Source of the DNA: Pseudomonadales bacterium
GTDB taxonomy: Bacteria > Pseudomonadota > Gammaproteobacteria > Pseudomonadales > Azotimanducaceae
Direction: 5' to 3'
DNA: 38,046 nucleotides
NCBI GenBank assembly: GCA_016779585.1
Contig: JADHNI010000035.1
Coordinates: forward strand, 1 to 38,046
Shown: piece after piece, positions 15,593-23,113 of the stretch
How positions within the stretch are numbered: the stretch's first letter is position 1
How the letters are laid out: each line of letters starts with the position of its first letter
Translations under genes and position numbers: made by a program
Notes under the pieces: model-generated
Seen by the model: only the letters and a program-made list of their open reading frames with translations
Told to the model about the DNA's origin: nothing
The model's database searches: none

Positions 15593-16708
15593 TTAAGCTG
15601 CGTCCGCCGGCAGTGCGGCAATCAGTTTGTCTTCCCAGGTGGCAAGCCCACCCAGCACCAGGGTCAGGTAATTCGAGCGCCGATAGTAAAGGTGGCAGTC
15701 GAATTCCCAGGTGAAGCCCATACCGCCATGTACCTGGATGTTATCCCGGGCACAGAGCTGGAATGCCTGGGTCGCGGATACCCTGGCTGCCGCCGCGGCA
15801 ACCGCAAGATCGTCAGCGTCATTCTGCAGTGCCCAGGCGGCGTAGTAGCAGTTTGATTCGGCTAGCTTCAACGCCACATACATGTCCGCCATCATGTGTT
15901 TCAGCGCCTGGAAGGAACCGATGGGACGACCAAAGGCGAAACGCTCCTTGGCATAGGCAACCGCCATGTCCAGCGCTTTCTCGGCGCCACCAATCTGCTC
16001 AAAAGCAAACAGCACGGCTGCACGATTATAGATATCTGCAAGCGCTGACCAGCCGTCCTTGGTGTCACCGGCACAACCACCAAGCTCCTCAGCCACAGTA
16101 TTGTCAAATGACAATGTCGCCGTGGCCATGGTGGGGTCCACCATCTCAATGGACGTTCTGCCAACGCCGTCCAGTTCTGCCAACACCAGTGTCAGGGCAT
16201 CACCCTTGCGTGCAATCACAACCGCAACATCAGCCACCATACCCTGCGGAACCACAAGCTTGGTCCCATTAAGCCGGCCATCCCCAAAGGTGGCAGTGAT
16301 GTTGTCAGGTCTGGCTTCTTCCACGGTTTCGCTGACGGCAATGGTGCCCTTCAGCTGGCCAGAGGCGATCATCGGCAGCCACTTTTCCTTCTGTTCCTGG
16401 GAGCCATAGCGGGTAAGCGCTTCGGCAAACAGGTAAACCGACGTTGAGAACGGCACCGGTGCAAGGTGCGCGCCCATTTCTTTTGCCGCCAGGCAGAGCG
16501 TCAGGTAACCCGCTTCTACGCCGCCGAACTCAGCCGGAACGGCAGTACCCTGCACACCCATTTCCGCCAGCCCCTGCCAGACCTTCTCTGCATAGGGTTC
16601 GTTACCCTCCAGAACCGATCGAAACACACTGAAGTTGCAGTTGTCGTTGAGATACCGGTGTACCTGCTCCTGCACCATCTTTTCGTCATCAGAAAAATCA
16701 AAATTCAC
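15593..16708 (-). CDS. Acyl-CoA dehydrogenase, small partner subunit (cassette 1)
   Basis: A 371-residue acyl-CoA dehydrogenase-fold protein opening MNFDFSDDEKMVQEQV. The C-terminal QVHGGMGFTWEFDCHLYYRRS segment is typical of the partner subunit of alpha2beta2 FadE enzymes. At the position matching the catalytic Glu of the larger subunit it has Asn-Arg (IYNRAAVLFA), so it is probably non-catalytic and supplies part of the FAD site. The start is GTG 16708 with AAGG eight bases upstream. It precedes the catalytic subunit gene by ten bases, so the two are cotranscribed and probably made in equal amounts. Close paralogue of the gene at 16987. Confidence 0.9.
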   Translation of the reverse strand: MNFDFSDDEKMVQEQVHRYLNDNCNFSVFRSVLEGNEPYAEKVWQGLAEMGVQGTAVPAEFGGVEAGYLTLCLAAKEMGAHLAPVPFSTSVYLFAEALTRYGSQEQKEKWLPMIASGQLKGTIAVSETVEEARPDNITATFGDGRLNGTKLVVPQGMVADVAVVIARKGDALTLVLAELDGVGRTSIEMVDPTMATATLSFDNTVAEELGGCAGDTKDGWSALADIYNRAAVLFAFEQIGGAEKALDMAVAYAKERFAFGRPIGSFQALKHMMADMYVALKLAESNCYYAAWALQNDADDLAVAAAAARVSATQAFQLCARDNIQVHGGMGFTWEFDCHLYYRRSNYLTLVLGGLATWEDKLIAALPADAA

Positions 16709-16986
16709 TTTATCGCCTTTCCAAATGTCATAAGTTTTAAAAGAACAGCAAGCTAACCGCTCCCCGCTATTCAGTCAAACTGCCCATCATGCAAAATCTG
16801 GATAGTTCACCCCAGTTTGCCTAGTATTGAGCTCCCTAAGAGATCATGGAACGCTTTGACGAGGCTAAGGTCGTTGGCAACCCCACTTACCTATGATCCA
16901 ACTTCATCCATGGCATCACTGAACTACCAGTGATGATCCGTGACTAGAACATCAGACAAATTCAATAAAAAACCTGGAGGAGACAC
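16709..16986. promoter_or_regulatory. Divergent control region between two dehydrogenase cassettes, with inverted repeat
   Basis: This 278-base spacer must hold the promoters for both cassettes. The clearest element is CATCACTG-AACTAC-CAGTGATG (16914-16935), a perfect inverted repeat with 8-base arms and a 6-base spacer, sized for a TetR-type dimer operator; the regulator is not in the window. I saw no convincing -35/-10 pair in either direction and no ORF. Confidence 0.5.
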
Positions 16987-18105
16987 ATGAACTTTGAATT
17001 TTCCGAGGAACAGGACATGCTCAGGGAGCAGGCACTGGGTTTCCTCACCGACCACTGCCCACCGTCAGTGGTTCGAAAGATCCTCGATGGTGATGAGCCG
17101 TTTGACGCAGACCTGTGGCAGAAAGTTGTCGACATGGGCTGGACCGCAACGGTCATTCCTGAAGAGTACGAAGGCCTTGGACTGAGCTACCTGGAACTGA
17201 GCGTGATCGCTGAAGAGCTGGGTCGTGCCCTGGCACCGCTGCCTTTCTCCTCGTCTGTTTACCTGGCAACGGAAGCACTGCTGCAGGCAGGTTCAGATGC
17301 CCAGAAGCAGGAATACCTGCCAAAGCTTGCTGCAGGTTCCAGCATTGGCTGCTTTGCGTTCAGTGAAGGTGGCGGCCAGACCACGGCGAAGTCGCTCAAG
17401 ACTTCTGCAGCCGGCGGCAAGCTAAGCGGCACCAAACTGCCGGTCGCTGACGGTGACGTTGCGGACTTCGCTGTTGTCCTGGCAAGCGCAGACAGCGGCG
17501 ACGGCGCGAGCGCCTACCTCGTGGATCTTTCCGGTGGCGGCGTTACACGGGAAACCGTGAAAACGATCGACCCCAGTCGTTCACATGCACGAATTGTGTT
17601 TGATGGCGCGGACGCAGCACTGCTGGGTGAGGAAGGACAGGGCTGGACTCTGCTCGAAAACGTCTTTAACCGTGCCGCCGTTCTCTTCGCATGGGAACAG
17701 GTTGGTGGTGCTGACACGGCTTTGAACATGGCCAAGGAATACGCCATGGGTCGTTTCGCTTTCGGTCGCCCCATCGCATCCTTCCAGGCGATCAAGCACA
17801 AGCTCGCCAACATCTATGTGAAAAACACGCTGGCTCGATCCAATTGCTACTTCGGAGCCTGGGCAATCTCCACAGAGGCGCCGGAATTGCCAATCGCGGC
17901 TGCGACAGCACGTGTTTCAGCCATCCAGGCGTATTACTACGCGTCGAAAGAAAACGTCCAGACACACGGCGGCATGGGTTTCACCTGGGAGTTTGACTGC
18001 CAGTTCCCGTATCGACGATCAAAACTGCTGGCCACCAATATCGGCAGTGAAGCGACCTGGCAGGACAAGCTGATCAGCGCCATCGAAGCAGACAGAGCAG
18101 CATAG
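16987..18105 (+). CDS. Acyl-CoA dehydrogenase, small partner subunit (cassette 2)
   Basis: A 372-residue acyl-CoA dehydrogenase-fold protein, paralogous along its whole length to the product of 15593-16708. It opens MNFEFSEEQDMLREQ and keeps THGGMGFTWEFDCQFPYRRS near the C-terminus. The equivalent of the catalytic Glu position reads VFNRAAVLFA, again Asn-Arg, so it should be the non-catalytic partner. The middle part (about 130-190) is the most diverged region between the two small subunits, suggesting altered acyl-CoA binding. GGAGGA precedes the ATG by six bases. It is followed nine bases later by its catalytic partner. Confidence 0.9.
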   Translation: MNFEFSEEQDMLREQALGFLTDHCPPSVVRKILDGDEPFDADLWQKVVDMGWTATVIPEEYEGLGLSYLELSVIAEELGRALAPLPFSSSVYLATEALLQAGSDAQKQEYLPKLAAGSSIGCFAFSEGGGQTTAKSLKTSAAGGKLSGTKLPVADGDVADFAVVLASADSGDGASAYLVDLSGGGVTRETVKTIDPSRSHARIVFDGADAALLGEEGQGWTLLENVFNRAAVLFAWEQVGGADTALNMAKEYAMGRFAFGRPIASFQAIKHKLANIYVKNTLARSNCYFGAWAISTEAPELPIAAATARVSAIQAYYYASKENVQTHGGMGFTWEFDCQFPYRRSKLLATNIGSEATWQDKLISAIEADRAA

Positions 18106-18114
18106 GAGAAAAAC

Positions 18115-19326
18115 ATGGACTTTAAAGATTCCCCCGAAGAAGCAACTTTCAGAGAAGAGGTTCGAGCCTGGCTGTCTCAGAATGTACCGACTGCACAGGA
18201 ACTTGATGGCCTCGACTACATTGGCCGGGCAAAGCTCTGGCAGAAAAGAAAATACGATGCCGGCTGGGCCTGTATCCGGTGGCCGGAAGAACATGGCGGT
18301 CGCGGTGCCAACGCCATCCAGCAGGTAATCTGGAATCAGGAGGAAGGCAAGTTCGACACGCCGGATTCCATCTTTGCGATCGGCCACGGCATGTGCGCTC
18401 CGACGATGATGACCTGGGCTACCGAGGAACAGAACAAGCGTTACCTGCCCAAACTCGCCAGCGGCGAAGAGGTCTGGTGCCAGCTGTTCAGTGAACCTGC
18501 CGGTGGATCAGACCTCGCGGCACTCAGGACGCGTGCCGAGAAAGATGGCGATGACTGGGTGATCAACGGCCAGAAGATCTGGACCTCCGGTGCGCACTAT
18601 TCAGACTACGGTGTTCTCGTGGTGCGATCAGATCCCACGGCACCAAAACACCAGGGCCTGACCTATTTCTTTATTGATATGAAGTCACCCGGCATCGAGA
18701 TCAAGCCAATCAAGCAGATCTCAGGTGGTGCCAACTTCAACGAGGTGTATTTCACCGACGTTCGGATACCCGATGCGCAGCGACTTGGCGCTGTGGGCCA
18801 GGGTTGGCAGGTATCCCTGACCACTCTGATGAATGAGCGTGCATCCATCGGCGGTGGCGGCGGTGGCTGTAACTTTGATTCAGTGTTTGACCTGGCAACA
18901 CGCGTCAACCTGGATGATGAACCTGCTATCAAGGACAAAAACGTGAGGGCCCAGCTGGCTACCTGGTACGCACAGGAATCCGGACTGAAGTACACCGGAT
19001 ATCGTTCCATGACAGCCCTGTCACGGGGTGAAATCCCCGGACCGGAAAACTCCATAGGCAAACTGGTCGGCGCGCCGAAACAGCAGGACATGGCGTCGTT
19101 CGCCCTGGACCTGATGGAAGCGAGTGGCGCTGTCTGGGATCCGGAACTATCCGAAGCCGCCGGTATGTTCCAGCTGACCTACATGTCCTCTCCGGGTCTG
19201 CGTATTGCGGGTGGTACCGATGAAGTGATGGCAAACATCATCGCGGAACGTGTACTTGGCCTGCCCCAGGATATTCGAGTCGACAAGGGTGTACCCTTTA
19301 ACGAGATACCCACCTCGAACTCCTGA
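18115..19326 (+). CDS. Acyl-CoA dehydrogenase, catalytic-type subunit (cassette 2)
   Basis: A 403-residue acyl-CoA dehydrogenase, closely paralogous to the product of 14341-15582: both share the WCQLFSEP flavin segment, INGQKIWTSGAHYSDYG, and a C-terminal GGTDEVMANIIAERVLGLP. Glu241 in LMNERASIGG is at the LCAD/IVD-type catalytic position. A Gly-rich insert (GGGGGGC, about 244-250) follows directly after it and is absent from cassette 1, near the substrate pocket, so acyl specificity probably differs. AGGAG precedes the ATG. Established knowledge: heteromeric FadE pairs act on bulky CoA esters such as steroid side chains; whether that is the substrate here is inference. A terminator follows at 19349-19393. 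Confidence 0.92.
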   Translation: MDFKDSPEEATFREEVRAWLSQNVPTAQELDGLDYIGRAKLWQKRKYDAGWACIRWPEEHGGRGANAIQQVIWNQEEGKFDTPDSIFAIGHGMCAPTMMTWATEEQNKRYLPKLASGEEVWCQLFSEPAGGSDLAALRTRAEKDGDDWVINGQKIWTSGAHYSDYGVLVVRSDPTAPKHQGLTYFFIDMKSPGIEIKPIKQISGGANFNEVYFTDVRIPDAQRLGAVGQGWQVSLTTLMNERASIGGGGGGCNFDSVFDLATRVNLDDEPAIKDKNVRAQLATWYAQESGLKYTGYRSMTALSRGEIPGPENSIGKLVGAPKQQDMASFALDLMEASGAVWDPELSEAAGMFQLTYMSSPGLRIAGGTDEVMANIIAERVLGLPQDIRVDKGVPFNEIPTSNS

Positions 19327-19348
19327 GCAACGCTCTCTATAAAAGGAC

Positions 19349-19393
19349 GGTCAGGTCCTGGCTCGATTGAGCAGGCCTGACCCGATTCTTTTT
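19349..19393 (+). terminator. Rho-independent terminator of dehydrogenase cassette 2
   Basis: GGTCAGG (19349-19355) pairs with CCTGACC (19376-19382), and the stem is extended inside by CTGGCTC/GAGCAG with one bulge. TTCTTTTT (19386-19393) follows. It lies 22 bases after the dehydrogenase stop and overlaps the last codons of the broken gene on the other strand. Confidence 0.75.
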
Positions 19394-19983
19394 GCGTAAG
19401 CCCAGGCGAGCCACTCGCCCGGGTAGCGCTCCTTCATGTAACTGGCAGCAGGGAAAAGCTGTTCCAGCAGGAAACGGCACTTCCTGACAATTCCCGGTAC
19501 CGCCCACAGGCTTGTGATTTCTCCTGTAGCCTGCCTCGCCATCTGATCCAGCGATACCTATTGCTCCGCGGCGTTGAGCCGTTCGAAAACAGAAACCGGT
19601 ATCGGACTCCGAAACAACTCGGCGGTTTTGCTAAACGCATCACCAACGACCACACAAAGTCTCGATGCCTCAGCATGTTCACAGATCTCCTGCCAGTCAC
19701 GCTCACTCATCTTTCCCGACAGCAGGTGAATATCATAAAGCCAGAGGATCAGATCCGCTTCCATCTTGTCGACACCGGAAAGGGTATATGCCACCTCGTT
19801 CAGGTGAGCGGCGCGATGCACGCAGGCGATCAGCAGGTTCGCCCAGTGCGCTGGCCGCCAGGCCCCGGCACAGAGCTTTTCAAGCGGTTCACGCGAAGCC
19901 CTGAGCGTCTCAAAGTCTATGGCGCCCGCAATGCGCCAGTTGTTATTCAGCCGCCAGTATATACGGGTAGTGAATTTCGCCAT
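19351..19983 (-). pseudogene. Truncated nucleotidyltransferase-family remnant with in-frame amber stop
   Basis: The translated region resembles the C-terminal half of uncharacterised NTP_transf_5-type nucleotidyltransferases: IYWRLNNNW, HRAAHLNE, LILWLYDIHLL, DWQEICEHAE, and, after a stop, FLLEQLFPAASYMKERYPGEWLAWAYAKR. The second part lies in the same frame as the first; a TAG at 19558-19560 separates them, and the frame continues VSLDQMARQ without a shift. The N-terminal nucleotidyltransferase domain is absent: an in-frame TAA lies five codons before the first Met at 19983. So the gene is both 5'-truncated and interrupted. A functional short protein (19558-19983, 141 residues) cannot be excluded. 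Confidence 0.65.
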
Positions 19984-20087
19984 TCCTTCGCGAAAACGTT
20001 AAACAAAGACGCGAGAGAAACAACCGGGCTTTTTTTCCTACAGGGTTTTATCCCCTATTTTCAATGAGTTATCACAGAAGTGAAAAC

Positions 20088-20103
20088 TGGCACGAAACAT
20101 GAA
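20088..20103 (+). promoter_or_regulatory. Possible sigma-54 promoter before the small exported protein and pspC-like gene
   Basis: TGGCACG-AAAC-ATGAA matches the -24 element fully and the -12 element (TTGCW) only partly; the usual GC at -12 is GA. Position and spacing are right for a start near 20114. psp genes in enterobacteria are sigma-54-dependent, which makes the match worth noting, but the defective -12 keeps confidence low. Confidence 0.25.
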
Positions 20104-20130
20104 ATGTAATCTGCAAAGGAGATTGATTGA

Positions 20131-20151
20131 ATGTCACATTGGGGAATGTAA
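20131..20151 (+). CDS. Possible six-codon leader ORF
   Basis: ATG at 20131 follows AAGGAG (20116-20121) by nine bases, encodes MSHWGM and stops at TAA 20149-20151, overlapping the ATG of the next ORF as TAATG. This is the best ribosome binding site nearby and would couple translation of the small exported protein. Alternatively the same site serves TTG 20127, giving the exported protein eight extra residues. Confidence 0.3.
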   Translation: MSHWGM

Positions 20152-20345
20152 TGAACGAGTCACTGCGAACCATTCGACCCAGTTCCAACTGGATTTCAGC
20201 CGGCCTGTTAACGCTGTTCGTGCTGTCTTTCGGCATCTTTGCGGAAAGCCACGTGCGCGCGAACACACACAGCTCGGATGCCTATGCCGGATACTGCACA
20301 TCCGACACGCCGGATCAGCCTCGAACGCTGATCCGCTTCCACTAA
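20151..20345 (+). CDS. Small exported protein of unknown function
   Basis: A 64-residue protein with a signal peptide: Arg-containing N-region, hydrophobic core WISAGLLTLFVLSFGIFA and a plausible cleavage after HVRA. The mature part would be only about 26 residues with a single Cys. No family is recognised. An in-frame TTG at 20127 with AAGGAG five bases upstream could instead start a 72-residue form. It lies 33 bases before the pspC-like gene on the same strand and is probably cotranscribed, hinting at envelope-stress function; this is inference. Confidence 0.55.
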   Translation: MNESLRTIRPSSNWISAGLLTLFVLSFGIFAESHVRANTHSSDAYAGYCTSDTPDQPRTLIRFH

Positions 20346-20378
20346 GCCAGACGGAAACCTTCCGATAAGGAGCGAACC

Positions 20379-20633
20379 ATGAAAGATCTCTTTGACGACA
20401 ACATGCCCCAGGAACTCTACCTGGACCCGACCCATCGCAAGATTGGCGGCGTATGTGCGGGTGTCGCCAGATACCTGGATGTTCCGCGATTCTGGGTTAG
20501 GATAGCCGCAGTCATCGGTTTGTTTATCCATGCCCCCAGTGTGCTGATCGCCTACGGTCTTGCATACATGATCCTGGATGATGCACCTGAGACTTATGAC
20601 GAGGTTATTCCACGGGAAGAATTCACTGACTGA
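20379..20633 (+). CDS. PspC-domain protein
   Basis: An 84-residue protein with a PspC domain: YLDPTHRKIGGVCAGVARYLDVPRFWVRIAAVIGLF, read at residues about 14-48, followed by a second hydrophobic stretch (APSVLIAYGLAYMILDD). PspC proteins are inner-membrane stress sensors that interact with PspA-type effectors or PspB. Here no pspA, pspB or pspF is nearby, so it may act alone or with the small exported protein upstream. AAGGAG precedes the ATG by eight bases. The family call is secure; the role in this organism is not. Confidence 0.88.
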   Translation: MKDLFDDNMPQELYLDPTHRKIGGVCAGVARYLDVPRFWVRIAAVIGLFIHAPSVLIAYGLAYMILDDAPETYDEVIPREEFTD

Positions 20634-21537
20634 TCAACAACATGACACTGGCCACAGGATCGGCATCGATCTCGGAGGCACCAAGATTGAAGGCATCCTG
20701 ATCGATGCTGCTGGCCAGGAACTGAAAAGGGAACGACGCGAAACACCACAGGGAGACTACGACGGGACTTTAGAAGCCATAAAGTCCCTGGCGGAGTACC
20801 TGTCTGCAGACCCGGCCGTGCCTGTTGGTATTGGCACCCCGGGCTCACTCTCCAGGGTTTCACCCCTGATGCGCAATGCCAACAGTACCTGCCTTAATGA
20901 CAGGCCACTGCTTGAGGACCTGCAATCACACCTTAACCGCCCTGTCAGCATGGCAAACGATGCTGACTGCTTTGCGCTGTCTGAAGCAACAGATGGTGCT
21001 GGCGCAGCCGGCAAGGTTGTCTTTGGTGTCATCCTGGGTACCGGTGTCGGCGGCGGCATTGTCGTGGACAGGAAACTGGTCAGCGGCATCAATGGCATCA
21101 GCGGCGAATGGGGGCACAATCCCCTGCCCTTCATTGAAGGTTTCACCCGGGGTCGCGAATGTTTCTGTGGCAGGCAAGATTGCATCGAAACCTGGCTTGC
21201 AGGCCCCGGCCTGGCCAGGTCTTATCATGAACATTCCGGGGACGAGCGTACCCCCGAACAGATTGCGCAACTTGCAGCGGGGGGAGATAACGCCTCCAGT
21301 GAAGTCATGTCTGCGTACCTTGATGCCCTCGCGGCGTCGCTTTCACTCGTCATCAACATCCTGGATCCTGACATGGTTGTGCTGGGGGGCGGGCTTTCCA
21401 ACATCGACCTGCTATACCAGGAATTACCCGGGAGGCTCGATCACCATGTGTTTTCCGATCACGTGGCGACCCGGGTGGTTCGGGCACAGCATGGTGATTC
21501 CTCAGGTGTCCGGGGTGCGGCGTGGCTGTGGCCCTGA
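20578..21537 (+). CDS. ROK-family sugar kinase (fructokinase/N-acetylhexosamine kinase type)
   Basis: Predicted cytoplasmic ATP-dependent hexose kinase. GIDLGGTKIEG is the phosphate-1 loop, the catalytic Asp lies in ANDADCFAL, LGTGVGGGIV is the phosphate-2 region, and the ROK zinc site is intact: GEWGHNPL then CFCGRQDCIE (CxCGxxxCxE). The lengthy family range and zinc motif fit Mak/NagK-type enzymes; the exact sugar is unclear. The start is uncertain. Homology begins near residue 27, and the in-frame starts at 20578, 20581 and 20596 all overlap the pspC gene; a non-standard CTG at 20626 after GGGAAGA is a possible true start. The 3' end overlaps the convergent channel gene by 36 bases. Confidence 0.88.
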   Translation: MMHLRLMTRLFHGKNSLTDQQHDTGHRIGIDLGGTKIEGILIDAAGQELKRERRETPQGDYDGTLEAIKSLAEYLSADPAVPVGIGTPGSLSRVSPLMRNANSTCLNDRPLLEDLQSHLNRPVSMANDADCFALSEATDGAGAAGKVVFGVILGTGVGGGIVVDRKLVSGINGISGEWGHNPLPFIEGFTRGRECFCGRQDCIETWLAGPGLARSYHEHSGDERTPEQIAQLAAGGDNASSEVMSAYLDALAASLSLVINILDPDMVVLGGGLSNIDLLYQELPGRLDHHVFSDHVATRVVRAQHGDSSGVRGAAWLWP

Positions 21538-22341
21538 GCCACCAGCCATCTGTTGCTCGAGCAACGCACGCAGCGCGCGCACCTCTGCATAAAGATCTTC
21601 CAGGTTCACGTGATCAGGGTCGGCAGCCTCCATCTTGGCGTGTTCCTCTTCCAGCACGTTAACAACAACGCCAATGACCATATTCAGGAAAGCGAATGCG
21701 GTCAGGAAGATAAACGACACATAAAACGCCCAGGACCAGCCGTATACCGCCATGGTTTCGTACATGACGTCAGTCCAGTCCTCGAAGGTCATGACCCGGA
21801 ACAGGGTCAGCATGGCGATACTGATGTCGCCCCAGAGAACCGGGTTAATCTCCTCGAACAGCAGGCTGCCAACCGCGGCGTAGATGTAGAAAATGATGAA
21901 CATCAGCGCCATAACGTAGCCCAGGCGTGGTAGTGCCTTCAGCAGCGAGTTCAACAGAACCCGAAGTTCCGGAATGATGCTGATCATCCTGAGCACCCGA
22001 AAGACTCGAACCAGCCGCGCCACCAGGGCCATGTCCGTGTTGTCGATAGGAATCAGGCTGATAGTCACAATCAGCGTGTCAAAAACATTCCAGCCACTCT
22101 TAAAAAAATGTGAGTGCGGATGAGTCGCCATGAAACGGATGGTAATCTCGATAACAAAAATCACCGTGATGCCAATATCTGCAATCTCCAGCACCTGCAA
22201 CCAGAATGGGGTGATGTTGTAGGTCTTCGCACCCACCGTCAGGGCTGACGCCATGATCACGAAGATGATAAAAAATTCGAAGATCTTGTTTGAAATGATG
22301 GTTTCGAAGCGCGATTGCACTTCCTTATAGGAGATGCCCAT
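21502..22341 (-). CDS. Bacterial voltage-gated cation channel (NavBac/BacNav type)
   Basis: A 279-residue single-domain six-helix ion channel subunit, expected to form a homotetramer in the inner membrane. S4 carries arginines at every third residue (R109, R112, R115, R118), the classic voltage sensor. The pore helix and filter read T-F-E-D-W-T-D (185-191) rather than the TLESWS of NaChBac-type sodium channels. An acidic pair at this place is the sort of change that raises calcium permeability in engineered channels. After S6 the C-terminal neck and a coiled coil (about 246-265, VNLEDLYAEVRALRALLEQ) match BacNav tetramerisation tails. A perfect TATAAT lies upstream. Sodium versus calcium selectivity is unresolved. 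Confidence 0.88.
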   Translation of the reverse strand: MGISYKEVQSRFETIISNKIFEFFIIFVIMASALTVGAKTYNITPFWLQVLEIADIGITVIFVIEITIRFMATHPHSHFFKSGWNVFDTLIVTISLIPIDNTDMALVARLVRVFRVLRMISIIPELRVLLNSLLKALPRLGYVMALMFIIFYIYAAVGSLLFEEINPVLWGDISIAMLTLFRVMTFEDWTDVMYETMAVYGWSWAFYVSFIFLTAFAFLNMVIGVVVNVLEEEHAKMEAADPDHVNLEDLYAEVRALRALLEQQMAGGSGPQPRRTPDT

Positions 22342-22383
22342 AAATTACCCGCAGCTAACTGAAGTAAGCTGAAAAAAGGCGGG

Positions 22384-22389
22384 ATTATA
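22384..22389 (-). promoter_or_regulatory. -10 box for the channel gene
   Basis: A perfect TATAAT on the minus strand, flanked by GC-rich sequence, would start transcription near 22377 and give a leader of about 36 bases to the ATG at 22341. No good -35 is visible. Confidence 0.4.
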
Positions 22390-22396
22390 GGCGAAC

Positions 22397-23113
22397 TCAG
22401 GTGCCCTGCAGGAAGCGTATTGTCCAGCGAGCCACATCGTCTCGCATCAACGGTTTGTCCAGGGAAGCGACACCCCTGGTGTAAGTATCCGGCCCCAGAA
22501 TGTCTTCACGCATGTCCATCAGGTCCTTTGAATACTCGCGCTTGAACTCGGGATGACCCTGCATCGTCAGAATATGCTCGCCGATCGTGTACATGCTGTT
22601 GGGACAGAAATCACTGGTTGCAATCAACTCTGCACCTTCCGGCAGCCTTACCACCTGGTCCTTGTGAGAGACAATGAGCGTGTAATGTTCAGCACCCCCG
22701 TCAATAAACCAGGGCTGTTCCACCAGCTGGCTGTCATGAATACCCACACCCCAGCCGACTTCTGCGCCGAGCGTCTTGCCACCCAGTGCCTCGGCCACAA
22801 GTTGGTGGCCGAAACAGAGTCCTACCGTTTTCTTCTTCGCCGCGTGGAGGTCACGAACATAGTCCATCAGGGCGCGAATCCAGGCCTCGTCGTCATAAAC
22901 ACTCTTCTTGCTGCCTGTAATGACGTAACCATCACAGTCATCAAGGGATTCGGGATAATGGCCGTGCTCAACATCGTAGGTCACGAAAGTAACGTCTACG
23001 TCCATTGCCCTCGCCGCATCACCGAGAACCTCGGCAATCATGCCGGGGTAATTTCCGTGTTTTGCCTGGAACTGGTCGAGGACCGAATCCGCCTGGAGAA
23101 TGCCGACTTTCAT
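22397..23113 (-). CDS. Class I glutamine amidotransferase (GMP synthase-like)
   Basis: A 238-residue single-domain class I amidotransferase. The nucleophile is Cys100 in GLCFGHQ, and the His187-x-Glu189 pair lies in MQGHPEF; the triad is complete. In this family such free-standing proteins hydrolyse gamma-glutamyl bonds or pass ammonia to a partner. Its ATG overlaps the stop of the glutamine-synthetase-like gene (TGATG), so the two are translationally coupled. By analogy with the PuuA/PuuD route, the synthetase may gamma-glutamylate an amine and this enzyme may release glutamate later. It is not a clear PuuD orthologue and the intermediate oxidation enzymes are not in the window. Confidence 0.85.
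   Translation of the reverse strand: MKVGILQADSVLDQFQAKHGNYPGMIAEVLGDAARAMDVDVTFVTYDVEHGHYPESLDDCDGYVITGSKKSVYDDEAWIRALMDYVRDLHAAKKKTVGLCFGHQLVAEALGGKTLGAEVGWGVGIHDSQLVEQPWFIDGGAEHYTLIVSHKDQVVRLPEGAELIATSDFCPNSMYTIGEHILTMQGHPEFKREYSKDLMDMREDILGPDTYTRGVASLDKPLMRDDVARWTIRFLQGT

Noticed and set aside
15763-16272. Open plus-strand frame of about 170 codons
   Set aside because: Pro/Arg/Gln-rich antisense of an acyl-CoA dehydrogenase gene.
20876-21592. Open plus-strand frame of 238 codons inside the kinase gene
   Set aside because: Same strand, different frame from a kinase with complete ROK motifs; composition is shadow-like.
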